Assembly (NCBI GenBank): GCA_010645155.1 | Contig: CM021318.1 | Coordinates: forward strand, 4,285,791-4,349,790 | Source: Tigriopus japonicus | Taxonomy: Eukaryota; Arthropoda; Copepoda; Harpacticoida; Harpacticidae | DNA: 64,000 nt | Reading direction: 5' to 3' | In this document: one piece after another, positions 23,126-33,825 of the stretch | How positions within the stretch are numbered: the stretch's first letter is position 1 | Layout: every line of letters starts with the position of its first letter | The notes under the pieces: model-generated | The model's input: the letters and a program-made list of their open reading frames with translations, nothing else | The model's database searches: none | What the model was told of the DNA's origin: nothing | Made by a program: the position numbers and the translations under genes

Positions 23126-23407
23126 CATAGAAGTATCCTATATAGATACGTTTTGTGAAAAGTATCTTGAAGTATCTTATCTAGATAGTTCTTCGGGAAA
23201 GTATCTTAAAGTATCTTTATCTAGATACTTTTTTCGGGAAAATATCTAAAAGTATCTTTATCTAGATACTTTTTTCGGGAAAGTATCATAAAGTATCTTT
23301 ATCTAGATACTTTTTCAGGAAAGTATCTTAAACTATCTTTATCTAGATACTTTGCGGAAAATACTATCTTATCTAGATACTTTTTCAAAGTATCTTGAAC
23401 AGGTCTG
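23126..23407. mobile_element. Detached arm of the family F foldback element
   Basis: Tandem TATCTAGATA-containing units ending GAACAGGTCTG. It is the reverse complement of the left arm of the intact element at 54451-55513. The 8 bp that follow (AAGCATGT) are the reverse complement of the 8 bp following the other arm at 26785 (ACATGCTT), implying the two arms once bounded one insertion. Confidence 0.8.
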
Positions 23408-23409
23408 AA

Positions 23410-24824
23410 GCATGTCCACGTACCAGGTACTCAGAGGAAACCGAGACCAGCAAAATCTGTGTCTCCTAGATATGGTTGGTTATAGGTTAACCCAAAATCC
23501 CCAACCCATCCCCCGAACATTTAATCCTTTCAGCCTCCCCCTCCTCGTCCTTCTCCTCCCAACTCCTCGTCCCATTTCCCTTCCCTCACCTCAAAACCTA
23601 TTTCCATTTCCACCCTTCTCCCGAACATCAATAACCCGGTTCCTCCTCCCACTATCTCCCATGGGCAGGAACCTCTCACCACAGGACGCGAACTTCAGCT
23701 GACGCGTAGCCCAATGAGGCCCTTAAAACGGTGCGGCTCTGCAGTGAATTTGAACGAAATTGCCAAAAAACGATAGAAATAGGTGTTTGATAGCAAACAT
23801 CGCTTCAGAACATTGTTGCAGCATTAGATAGTGCTCCTTTTCCTACCATTCATTTTTATAATGCTGCTTTCTATTCTCGGGAATTAGTCAAAACTGAGCT
23901 CCTTCAGACCAATATCTCGCACAAAATGGAGATTGGATCTCGAATAAATGCATATGTAACTTAAATATAATAATAACAACTTCAGACAACGAGTTCAGTT
24001 ATACTTCAATCAAGTTTCATGAAGATTGGGCGTCTTTTTAGAAAACTGTGGCCGTGTTATTAACAATGAAACTCACAGCCACAGTATTCACACTCTTCTC
24101 CATAAAAACATCATTTTTAGTCAGCATTTTATCGTCTGAAATCCTTGAAATCCATTAGATGCCAAATATCAACATTTTGATCAGTCAAACCGAGAGGAAG
24201 TACGAGATTAAACAATTTTTTTGTCAACTAATAGTTGAGTTGTTGATGATTCCCTCACACTGATTATTCATGCAGAATGCAGTGAAGAACAGATAACTCT
24301 CATGGAGCACTGTATTCTTCGCTTTGATGGTGTTGTTTGGTACTTATGATCTGAAACCATTGGTATTTCAGGATAAGTTGAATAGGGTTGATAATGAGTG
24401 GTGAACGTGATTTACCCAAGAGTGGGTTGCATTTAATTATCTCTAAGAGACAGAAACACAAACTAGAATGATGTCTAGACAATTTGTTCAGTGATTTAGT
24501 ATAAAATATTGAATATTGAGTCCATAACACTTCCCTATCGTTCAGTTCAGAGGGCCTCATTGGGCTCTCAAAAACAACAACAAACAGCTGTCTTCGCATC
24601 CTCTTCTGTAAGTATATCCATGCCATGGGCAACCTAGATTCTACTCCAATGTAGCCGTCCTCTCCCCTCCCCAACAATCCCTTCCTGTAAGGCAAAATTT
24701 TGTTAGCAAGCAGGATTTTTTAAGGTTAGACAGGAAGGTCCAAGAACTAATAGACTTAGTCCATTGGAAGACCCTAACCCAAAAAGGCTTTATTTAAACG
24801 TGCATTGTCTGATTTCCAAAAAAG
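23410..24824. other. Unassigned region between rearranged elements
   Basis: No gene is recognised. It includes a Pro-rich pyrimidine tract on the plus strand (about 23500-23660) and a minus-strand frame (24300-24695) without any known domain. Confidence 0.3.
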
Positions 24825-24893
24825 TAGTGATGGGCCAAAAGGGCTAATAACCGAAACCGTAAGTTTTGGCCGAAAGAGGGCTTGACCGAAACC
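24825..24893. mobile_element. Fragment of family D MITE
   Basis: Starts TAGTGATGGGCCAAAAG and continues AACCGAAACCG, matching the left third of 21028-21326. The rest is absent. Confidence 0.7.
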
Positions 24894-25092
24894 AGCTGAC
24901 TTATTCAAATGCTCCATATTCCCGCCACCTATTTCATATGTTCCTCACTCCTACTCGTTCCTCCTTCTTGCCTGCACTCATACAATAATCTAAATCCTTA
25001 CACTGAGGCTCTCATCGAGGTCCAGTTCAATGAAGATGGTATAGATGGTGAACCTAAGGATGAGGATAGTGCGAGAATTTGTCACCTCCAAT

Positions 25093-26218
25093 CAGGGTGG
25101 GCATTTTTCTACATCGAGAGCAATTTGGTCACCCTAGTGTCCAAAAGTGTCCAAAAGTGTCCAAAAATACCCAGAAGGTGTCCAAAAATTCCCAGAGGGT
25201 GTCCAAAAATCCCCAAAAGATGTCCATAAGTGTCCAAAAGTCCAACAAACGTAAAAGAAAATTATACAAATCAGACGAAAAACCAGATACACTACATAAG
25301 TAATTGAATTCTAAAGAATGCATGGTTGTGTACTTAAACAAAAATAGTTCTATAAATGGGAACATTACTTGGAGAAATAAACTTTGCCATGATAACTTGT
25401 TAATAACTTGTTAAAAAAATAAATGTTTTGTTTATACAATATGGTAAAATGTGTGTAAGTGTTCAAAATGTTTCAAGATTTACATTTTATTTCCTCATCT
25501 GTAAACAGGAGTCTTGTCTTTTTGAATAGTAAAACAACACTGCTTTAATTCTTTGGCAAAAGCATTATAATACCCACATTGCAATCTGATATCAGTTTGA
25601 GTGTGCTTTATTATAGTTTACATTTTTTTGGACAGTCAGGTCAAAAGACTTCTTGCCTCTTGGATGGGAAACACTTACAACAAAGATAAAATTTGGAATA
25701 TAAATCAAACTACTAAGTAACCTTCTCTTGTCACAAATCAAGACACAATTAGCCTTAAAATGTACTCGCATACCATGTTTAACATGAAGTGTGGTGTGAG
25801 CGTGTTATTAGTAGTCCCAGCCTCACATTCGTTTGTTCGTTCATTCCTTCAGTCGATCATTCTTTCCCACATTTTGGACGATGCTCGGTGGTCAAATGAA
25901 AAGAGTGGAAAGTTCAAATGTCCAGTTTGGCCTTCAAGTTATTGGCTCATTCAATGTATTAAGTGTAAGTTTCTTATGCTGAATTGACTTATTCTTGCTT
26001 AGATTTCGTCAAGTGACGTTTATTTTGGAGAGAAAGTTTGTAAAATGTTATTCTAAAAATGTTTTTAACCATTATTTTTCGAATTACTATTTTTGGACAC
26101 TTTTGGACACTCCTATTTTTGGACAGCCTTATTTTTGGACAGCCTTATTTTTGGACACTTTTTGGACACCTTTTGGACAGGGGTGGACAAAATGTCAAAA
26201 AATCAAATGCCCACCCTG
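25093..26218. mobile_element. Inverted-repeat element family E, copy 2 (about 1.13 kb, inverted to copy 1)
   Basis: Begins CAGGGTGGGCATTT and ends AAATGCCCACCCTG. It is highly similar in reverse complement to 21603-22755 along nearly its whole length, including an identical 75-residue shadow frame (MYSHTMFNMKCGVSVLLVV, differing at one residue) and the TGTCCAAAA arrays. It abuts the ATTATGCA centre of a family F foldback copy at 26219. Confidence 0.82.
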
Positions 26219-26785
26219 ATTATGCACCCTTCCTCAAAGTGGATAATGAATGCATCCTCAGATTCCTCACTCAATGTGCATAATGTGTCCACTCTCAAGT
26301 CTCAACATGCATAATGTATCCACTTTCAATGTACATAATGCACAAGTAATTTGACATTATGCATTATGAAGAAAAGTATCTAGCAGTATCTTATCTAGAT
26401 ACTTTTTAGGAAAATGCATAATGCATACTAAACAATGCATAATGGATGCTTTAACACAAATGATTGAGAGAACACATTATCTAGATAGAGATAGTTCAAA
26501 ATAGTTTTCCAAAAAAAGTGTCTCGATTAAGATAGTTCAAGATGGTTTTCCGAAAAAAGTATCTAGATAAAGATACTTTAAGATACTTTCCCGAAAAAAG
26601 TATCTAGATAAAGATAGTTTAAGATGCTTTCCCGAAAAAAGTGTCTAGATAAAGATAGTTTAAGATGCTTTCCCGAAAAAAGTATCTAGATAAAGATACT
26701 TTAAGATATTTTCCCGAAAAAAGTATCTAGATAAAGATAAAAGATAAACCATCTTTTATCTAAATAAGATAATTGAACAGGTCTG
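26219..26785. mobile_element. Centre and right arm of a disrupted family F foldback element
   Basis: From ATTATGCACCC onward it matches 54893-55513. The centre holds GCATAATG motifs, then come tandem units of about 42 bp with AGTATCTAGATAAAGATA, ending GAACAGGTCTG. The flank ACATGCTT (26786-26793) is the complement of the flank of the detached arm at 23408. Confidence 0.82.
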
Positions 26786-26793
26786 ACATGCTT

Positions 26794-27374
26794 ACACTTC
26801 ACATTAAAACATGTCTCGCTACTCATTGGTCTACGACACATGTACGGTTGGAAGAAGGGGCACTCGACCTTTGAGCACCCTTTCTTATTGAATTTGAAGA
26901 GCCCAAACCAAAGGCCGGCTGCAGTGAATTTGATAGAAAAAGATTCTTATAATAAATGTATGTTTGTTACTTTGTAAAAGGCCAGGGAGTCTTCAGAGAA
27001 GCTAACAGGAAACAACATCTATGTGAGAAAGTTGATCTGACTGACCCATCCAACTGACCAATCTCGCACCTTATTGCGATAAAACCAGAGCGTCACCTAA
27101 GGGAGTAGTACTCTTCCTGACCAAACAAAGAAGAAGAAATTCTCACGTTCCAACTAACTGATCTCACACCTAACCAGAGTTGGGTCAATTACTAGAACAC
27201 AATTAATTAATTACAATCACAATTATTTCATCAAAAAATGTAATTAATTACAATTCCAATTACATTATCCGAAAATGTAATTGACTTCAATTACAATAAC
27301 ATATCAATTACATGACAATTACAATGATATAAAGATATTACAAAGATATTGCTTGATATAAGCAATCTCAGTTT
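26794..27374. other. Unassigned region with AATTAC-rich segment
   Basis: From about 27190 to 27350 the sequence is dominated by AATTAC and TTACAATT motifs, which resume at 28066-28090 after the element at 27375-28066. The repeat therefore seems to have been split by that insertion. Confidence 0.4.
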
Positions 27375-28066
27375 CAGCAATTTTCGCGATATAAGCAACT
27401 TTTCCGCGCTGACCAAAATTTTACTACATAAGAATTCTCGATATAAAAAAATTTCCATTTTTCCTCAATCTCCATAAAAGAAACATTCTCAAAGTTTTGG
27501 CATACTTCTCTTGCTTAATTGGTCACAACGCAAAACGACATAAAAAAACAACTAAGCATTTCCAAAAGGATAGATGCAGTGCTTTCATATCTTACGCTTT
27601 TGCACAAATTTTGCCCTTTTTGGGCTCTCGCGCCTTGCACTTTTTGAGAGTGAAACAAATTTCTGGGTCTACCAAAACAAAACCTAGTGGAAAATGAGCA
27701 ACCCAATGAAGTGTCTTGTCAACCCAAGAAAGTCCCTCAAATTTGAGGTTATTTAAGGTCAAACTGAGAATAGAAGATTTGCAATTGAGATATTCCAAAT
27801 GGATATATAAATGCATGCACTTGTAATGTCAATTTGTGTGTTTTAATGACTATTTTGAAAAGCTAAATTGTTAGTCATTGTCAGATTTTTTGTAGTAAAA
27901 GTAAGCTTATAAAGTTATATAAAGTTGATGTAAACTCATCTAGTAATTTCCAGTATTTTTTCATCGCTTATTGAGCCAATTTTCTTGAGTCTCAATATAA
28001 GAAAAATCTCGATATAAGGAACATTTTGCCGCTGACAGAAAAGTTGCTTATAACGAAATTCGACTG
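27375..28066. mobile_element. pogo/Tigger-like inverted-repeat element
   Basis: The right end reads CAGTCGAATTTCGTTATAAG in reverse complement and continues CAACTTTTCTG. The left end reads CAGCAATTTTCGCGATATAA and continues GCAACTTTTCCG. The CAG..GAA..TCG..ATAA pattern resembles ends of pogo-type Tc1/mariner elements. No transposase frame was seen, and TA target duplications are not clear. Confidence 0.45.
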
Positions 28067-28393
28067 AACATTACAATTACAATTACACTCTTTTGCCTTT
28101 TCAAAACAATGAAAAATAAACAGATCTGCCATTTTTAAGTAGCGATGCACCAACTGGCAATGGATGAAAGGTTAGAGTGAAAGAGTGGTTTACAAAAACC
28201 AAAAGCTCATGAACGGGCTTAAATATTAAAAATATTATATTATCAATCACAAGGCATATTTTTCTTTTTCAGAAAACACGAACTTTGTACATATACATCA
28301 TGTATGACGATGTTTTAAACTTTATTTTTGCACCTAATTTGTCTGCCCTTGGTTGTGAAAAGCCCTAAATCCTGACACAAAAATCATGGTCAA

Positions 28394-28433
28394 AAGCTCT
28401 TGTAGTTTAAATACTTTTAAACTACAAGAGCTT
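28394..28433. repeat. Perfect hairpin, 17-bp stem
   Basis: AAGCTCTTGTAGTTTAA is followed by a 6-base loop (ATACTT) and its exact reverse complement. It lies just outside the LINE fragment that begins at about 28481. Confidence 0.85.
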
Positions 28434-28480
28434 GGGTGTGTATTGTTGGGTAGAGGTAGATGATGAAAATCTTGGTTATT

Positions 28481-29534
28481 TCAGTAGAGAGGTTGGGTCA
28501 GATTGAACAGATCCTTCGTCAGTTCCCGTCGTTGATGGAGTTGGGCAGGAAGCCAAACGAAGGTGCGCAACCGCCAATATTCCGAAGGGATGTTGGGCCA
28601 AGGACAATAAGGTGTTATCAAGTCCTTGACCGGGAATGACAGCATGTGCCCAGACATCGCCTCCGGAAAGGTCAGGTTCCTAACACTGTTGGACACTAAC
28701 ATTGCCAGCCCGGTGGTAAAGGGCTCAGTTTCACATAGGAAATGTGTCCATGCATTATTGGCATATTGGGGTACGCTGAGGTATCGCTTGAGGATTTTAG
28801 TGTAGGTGGCATCGGCGGATTTGAGGGCGGATTGAGCAGAGTTGGGAAGCCAGAGGTGAAGGCCGTAGAGGAAGATGGGGTGATGAAGGTCCGGAAGAGT
28901 TGAAGAACTATTGGAAGGGGAAGGTTCTTGATTGGTAGTCTATTGTAGATGTAACTGATCCTGGCCCTGGCCTTGGTTTTTGATGATTTGAGGTGATTGG
29001 TGAAGGATAGTTGGGTGGTGAAGGTGAAACAGACGTACAGTAGATAAAAAACTTGACGATTTCAATCGGACTATTGTTGATGTGGAAGGTGGTGGGTGGC
29101 ATACAACTTTTTTGGAAGACCATGCATGGCCTTTGTCTTGATGGTGTTGACTTGAAGGCCGTTTTCTTGGCAATAACCGTGGAGAGCATTGGTGGCATTT
29201 TGCAATTCCACGGCTGAATCAGCCAAGAGAACCAGGTCGTCTGCATATTGTAGATATTTCATTCTACTATTATGATTGATGATGGGGCCGTGGTGTGAAA
29301 GGGCTTCGGGCAGGTCGGATTCATAAAGGTTAAAAAGGATTGGCGATAGTGGATCCCCTGTGGAAGGCCAATAGAGGTGAAGTAACAGAGGGATAGTTCC
29401 TCACCATAACGAATGGAACATTTGAGTCCTGCGTAGATGTTGTGTTGTGAGTCTTCATTGAATCCTTGTGCACTTTTGTTTTTGACCTGTGTCAATAAAA
29501 CGACATCAATCCGAATCATACTGCATTTCTTCAT
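28481..29534 (-). pseudogene. LINE reverse transcriptase fragment
   Basis: The minus strand encodes pieces of a reverse transcriptase in shifting frames. GLKCSIRYGEELS and FTSIGLPQG are followed by a broken PLSPILFNLY-type motif, then KYLQYADDLVLLADSAVELQ with the catalytic YADD, then CQENGLQVNTIKTKAM. Downstream sequence matches the fragment at 20425-20860. Frameshifts in the PQG region and at the end show it is inactive. Confidence 0.85.
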
Positions 29535-29539
29535 TAACT

Positions 29540-30025
29540 CGAGGCTATCATGCAGGAAAATTCACACGAACGTGGTAACACGCCCTCGCTTGATCCCACT
29601 CCACGGAATACAGTTCTCCTTGGGTATGTTTATGTACGTCGTCTCCCATGTAGGTAGATTTTCAAGCCATGTAACGTCTATAGACGAAGAACCATTATAA
29701 TCTCTCTATAGGTCGGTTGCTGAGCACATTTGGAAACACATTCTTTTTCTATGGTAAAAGCATAAAAGAAGTACTCGTCTCGTAATACGGAGTAAAAATG
29801 ACCATACTCGTGTACATAAGTTGTGTCTCCAATCGCAAAAACAGAGCTTATGCACTGAACCAACACTCTAGCATGTTTTTTTCTTCTGTTTCTTACCATG
29901 ATTCACCTATGCTTTTAATGTACAAATCTTCTGTACAGTACAGCTTCTAGTATGGTACTTCCCAAAGCCCTCAATAATTGACCTATAGACTTCACTTCCT
30001 TAGTTTCATTTAAAGGGTTAGGGAA
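29540..30025. other. Unassigned region
   Basis: No gene or repeat recognised. Confidence 0.3.
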
Positions 30026-30033
30026 TTCAGGGT

Positions 30034-30370
30034 TGGTCACGGGATCATCCTCGGGATCCCGGGATTTACGGGATCCTGGGACGGGATTTTCAATAAATTT
30101 TCAAAAAATAAGTTTTTTGGGGATCACGGGACCGCATTTTCGAATTGAAAACGGGATTTTCTAAAACAAGGAATTTGTAAGGTTTCAGGAATTGATAATG
30201 CAAAAATGAATAAACGCCTCTCAAGGACATGATAAATTAACCAAAACCTTTGTTTCCAATAATTCCACCTATTAGTGCATACATTTTTTTCATATCTATG
30301 ACCTAAAGTAACTTAGAAAAATCGAAAATCCCGCAAATCCTAGGAAATCCCAGTTTATCATGGCCCCTGG
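30034..30370. repeat. CGGGAT-rich inverted-repeat segment
   Basis: Multiple CGGGAT/GGGATCC motifs at 30045-30160 on the plus strand are mirrored by AATCCC motifs at 30325-30352. The ends CAGGG and CCCCTG could be element termini, but no target duplication was found. Confidence 0.38.
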
Positions 30371-31500
30371 ATTGCTGGGATTGGATTTTCTTTTACGGGG
30401 CTTGATTAAACCAAGTCCAAGGCTCTTGATAACGTGGCATTTGACCTATTTTCTGGTGTCTTGACCATCTTTTTATAACGTTGGTTTTATTCAACATTGT
30501 ACAAAAATTCCTGGCCGGACATGCAAATCATTGTTTAGGGATGGGCATGGGAAGTTTTCAGCAATTTTCACAAGAAAATTGGCTAAAAATGAGATAAATG
30601 AATCAGAATTCAAAAAAAAAAATCATGGCAAACTGAACAGCACTTCTTGCCTAGAGCAGTCGGGTTAATTTATGTGATAAAAAGCAATAAAAAGCTTGTT
30701 TTGCTCCTGACCGCCCGAACTAACATTGCTATTGTTTGCACTAAGGCCCAAGTTAGTGGGAAAGATTTGGTGATTGTAAAAAATGTTTTTGTAAAATATC
30801 TTGCCAAAGAACCCCTGGATGTGGCAATATTGTTGGAAATAACTTCAGACTTTGCTGAAACTTTACCCAAAGCAGTCAAGAATTGTTAGCTAGGCCTAGG
30901 AAATCAATTTGTTTTTAGCCACAGAATCATTTTCAACTATGGAAGTGAACAGACTTTTGAGATTTGTCGCTTTTGAAAACGATAAACTTGGTCTGGATCA
31001 ATGAACATGTGGGTTGACAGCTCTTGCAGATAATTGACTTTTTGCGATAATACTCAGCGAAACAATTGTCCTCTTCTCGGACTCTCATTCATGCCTGCCC
31101 TTGTTTGGTAGAGGTGCTTTCATGATTGAGAAGTAGTTTTCCCATTTCCCTATGATCGCACTTGGTGTTCTCAAGAGAAGGGTACGAGCGCGAGGATCCA
31201 AAGCTGAACCATAGCTTGAGTGAATGTCGCGATCTAGGGGAAAAAGCGCGACCTTGCCGCCCCATGCTCAGCTTTGAACTTCTCAACAACTCTCCACGTT
31301 CAAATGGTGGTGTAAGTGTATGTCCGGAAGGAGGGGGGGGCTTCGCTGCTCTTTGTCCTTTCAGCTTCTTTTCCATCCCTCAACTTGCTTTCAGGGGTCC
31401 TCAGCTCGTTCTTGTTCCCGATGGTGTTCCCTTTCTTGTCCTTCCTTTTCTCCCTTAGCCTTGCCTTCGGATCATTGGGCTCCTCAGAGTATCTGGGTGA
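30371..31500. other. Unassigned region
   Basis: No recognisable gene. The overlapping frames at 31162-31612 are long because of base composition and repeats and show no domain. Confidence 0.3.
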
Positions 31501-31511
31501 AATGGTGTATG

Positions 31512-31645
31512 GACAGACGGACGGACGAACGGACGGACGGACGGACGGATGGATGGATGGATGGATGGATGGATGGATGGGTGGATGGGTGGATGGATGG
31601 TTGGATGGATGAAAGAACTAAAGAACGAACGAACGAACGAACGAA
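31512..31645. repeat. GGAC/GGAT/GAAC tetranucleotide microsatellite
   Basis: Runs of GGAC, then GGAT, then (GAAC)n over about 130 bp. They produce artificial Asp/Gly/Trp-Met-rich frames on the plus strand and HPSIHPSI on the minus strand. Confidence 0.92.
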
Positions 31646-31689
31646 GGTTCAGCAGTTGTCCATAAAGGGAACCCAGACGAGGGACACAT

Positions 31690-33330
31690 GAAACCAGCAA
31701 CCGGGAGCAAGTGGTCCGATTTCACAGATCTTTTTTTGAGGGGCGAGCAATGGGGGGTAAGGAACTCGACTCATTTCCTGCGCCTGCGCTGTCCGCTGCG
31801 GAGGTGGCGGCGGCTTCGTGTTCGCTGGTCTTTACGCAGACGGAGGCGCTCTTTTTCTCTTCTCTACTACTCCACTCGCCATTAGCACCGCATCCTCCTC
31901 CTCCACCAGTTCTTCCCCTACCCAGTCCCAAGGCTGTGTATGAACTTGCATTCGGCCAGGATCACCAGGAATGAAGAGGAGCAACGGTTGGTGAAGAATT
32001 TGGCGGCGCACTCAGCTCTACTTCGGGTTAACCGGTGGGAAAAGACTTGGAGAGGGGAACAGCAGGATCTGGGCGGCCTTCCCACTTTGGTTGGCGTGTT
32101 TCTCTTTCCTGAGGAACCTCTGCACTTGGTGAGCCACCAGTGGGCCAGTGGATCCGCAGTGTGCGGAGGACTTTGAGAATATGTTCCCTTCTCCCAAGTT
32201 TTCCATTCAGTTGTTGTGGAGTGTTGCTCGCGAAGGCCCTTCTAGATCTACACCTGGGCACTCTTGTGTGAGAATGCTCCTCCGTCAAGTGTCAGCAACT
32301 CGAAAACCTGTTTCTGACAGGAATGTCGATTGGCAACTTTTATAAGGTGCTGAGGGCCAATGAAGCCTTCAAACCCAGTTCCACATGAAACCCAGATCTC
32401 AAGAGGTACATTACCCTCAATTCGGAACACAGAGACTTCCAGGTGTGTTGTTGAGCCTGCACCTCAACATTTTTTCTCGTCTTCTCCCTTGTGCCCACCA
32501 AGTCTTTTGTGGCCCAAAAAAGGAGGATCATTGAGTTCCAAAGCCTCAAGTATGAACTTGTGTTCCATTCAAAGTCCACAAAATCAATTTGCGTGACGGA
32601 GTTAAGGTTGGAGGAGTACCATTTAGAACGTAATTTGCGCTCAAAATCTTTTGCATTGATTCCTTGGCTGTGGATTTCGTTTGGATACAGGGTGAGGGAA
32701 GTAAAAAGCCTAGTTCACCGTTGTCGACCCTTCTTGGTTCCACCGAGTGTTGCTTCAACTTTGAACCTGTTTGAATCTGAAATTGATGGCAGATGGGGAA
32801 CATTGAGAGGCCATAGACTAGTGGCTTCTTTGGTGGGTGTGCTGGTTCGTTTTACCTATCTTAGAGGACGGTTCTTACCCGTCGTGAGTTTCTCATTTCC
32901 GCCAATGACGACAGTGCCAAAATTTATGCAAATATGGTGACTTAATGAACAGTGCAGTGAGATTTGGGCAATGACTATTTCCAGGAAGTTCGACTGAAAA
33001 AGCGGGATTCTTGAAGAAAGTCGTGGAAATAAGGATGGAATTCGCATTTTAAAGTCAAGAATCAAGGATTATCAGCTCTGGAGAGTACAGTTCATTTCGG
33101 TGTTGTCTTTTTCATTTCGATGAACTCAGAATTTCTGCACTCTGATCAGTAGAGAATGGAACTCAATGTGTTGTGAATCTTCCCTGATTGTCTCGCTTGA
33201 AGTGCCTCAAAGCATTCACGTTTTGGGGACGTTAGTGGGTCTGGGGACATCAAATGAGTGCACAAAGTCGAACCAGACTTGGAGCTGGTTTGGCCGTAAC
33301 ACGAACAAATAGTAGCCGAATCAACCCCGC
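31690..33330. other. Region upstream of the channel gene
   Basis: Less AT-rich than the flanks, with many short frames, including one of 149 codons at 32491-32940 on the plus strand. I cannot assign any. The 5' untranslated region and promoter of the channel gene probably lie here. An in-frame TAG at 33313-33315 precedes the channel start codon. Confidence 0.35.
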
Positions 33331-33825
33331 ATGGCAACCGTTCCAGATTCCGACACAAATACCATCAGAGTAATTACTACTAGCTCTGCAGCCAGTCTTC
33401 GCCGTCCCCAATCGTGTGGGTCAGGCACCTGTCGTTTACCCACCATCAAAAACCCACGTTCCAGAAACATGAACGGCAACCGAGCACCCACTGACTCCTC
33501 GAAAGCGGGGGACAAGGACGTTTCCTCGGGAGTCATGGTTGATATGAAGGCATGCAATGCATTTGCATCCGCTGCCAGAAGTGCTAGAGCCGCCTCGGCT
33601 TTGGCAAAGAAGCCTCGAATCCAAAACGAGGTGAAGTCTTTTACCCGTGAATCTCTTGAGAAGATCAATCTTCGGACGAGCAATCTCATTCGTGACTACG
33701 GTTTTCTTCCCAAGAGAAGTCCTAATCTCCAAGATGGAGCACAGTTGCCGGCTAAATATGAGCCTTTTCCACCTGAGCTTTTGGGTAAACCTGTGGAGGA
33801 GCTGGATCAGTATGTCTATGAGAAG
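33331..33825 (+). CDS. Voltage-gated sodium-channel family protein, exon 1 (N-terminal cytoplasmic domain)
   Basis: Encodes 165 residues ending QYVYEK at a GTAAGA donor, phase 0. The last 60 residues carry the hallmark N-terminus of four-domain sodium channels: VKSFTRESLEKI (compare FTRESL in para), then FPPELLGKPVEELDQYVYEK (compare FPPEL and the following acidic-aromatic stretch). The first 100 residues are a longer Ser/Arg/Ala-rich extension than usual in the family. The start is supported by an in-frame stop 15 nt upstream. The channel is a plasma-membrane cation channel of excitable cells. The next exon should encode the short conserved stretch before IS1, with a length divisible by three; I could not find it. 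Confidence 0.85.

Noticed and set aside
25760..25987. 75-codon frame (MYSHTMFNMKCGV) found almost identically in two places
   Set aside because: Both occurrences lie inside the two family E copies; the conservation reflects recent duplication of the element, not coding selection.
31316..31700. Frames rich in DGWMDGWM or HPSIHPSI
   Set aside because: Direct translation of a tetranucleotide microsatellite.
32491..32940. 149-codon plus-strand frame upstream of the channel gene
   Set aside because: No recognisable family and an equally open region on other frames; not supported as a gene.
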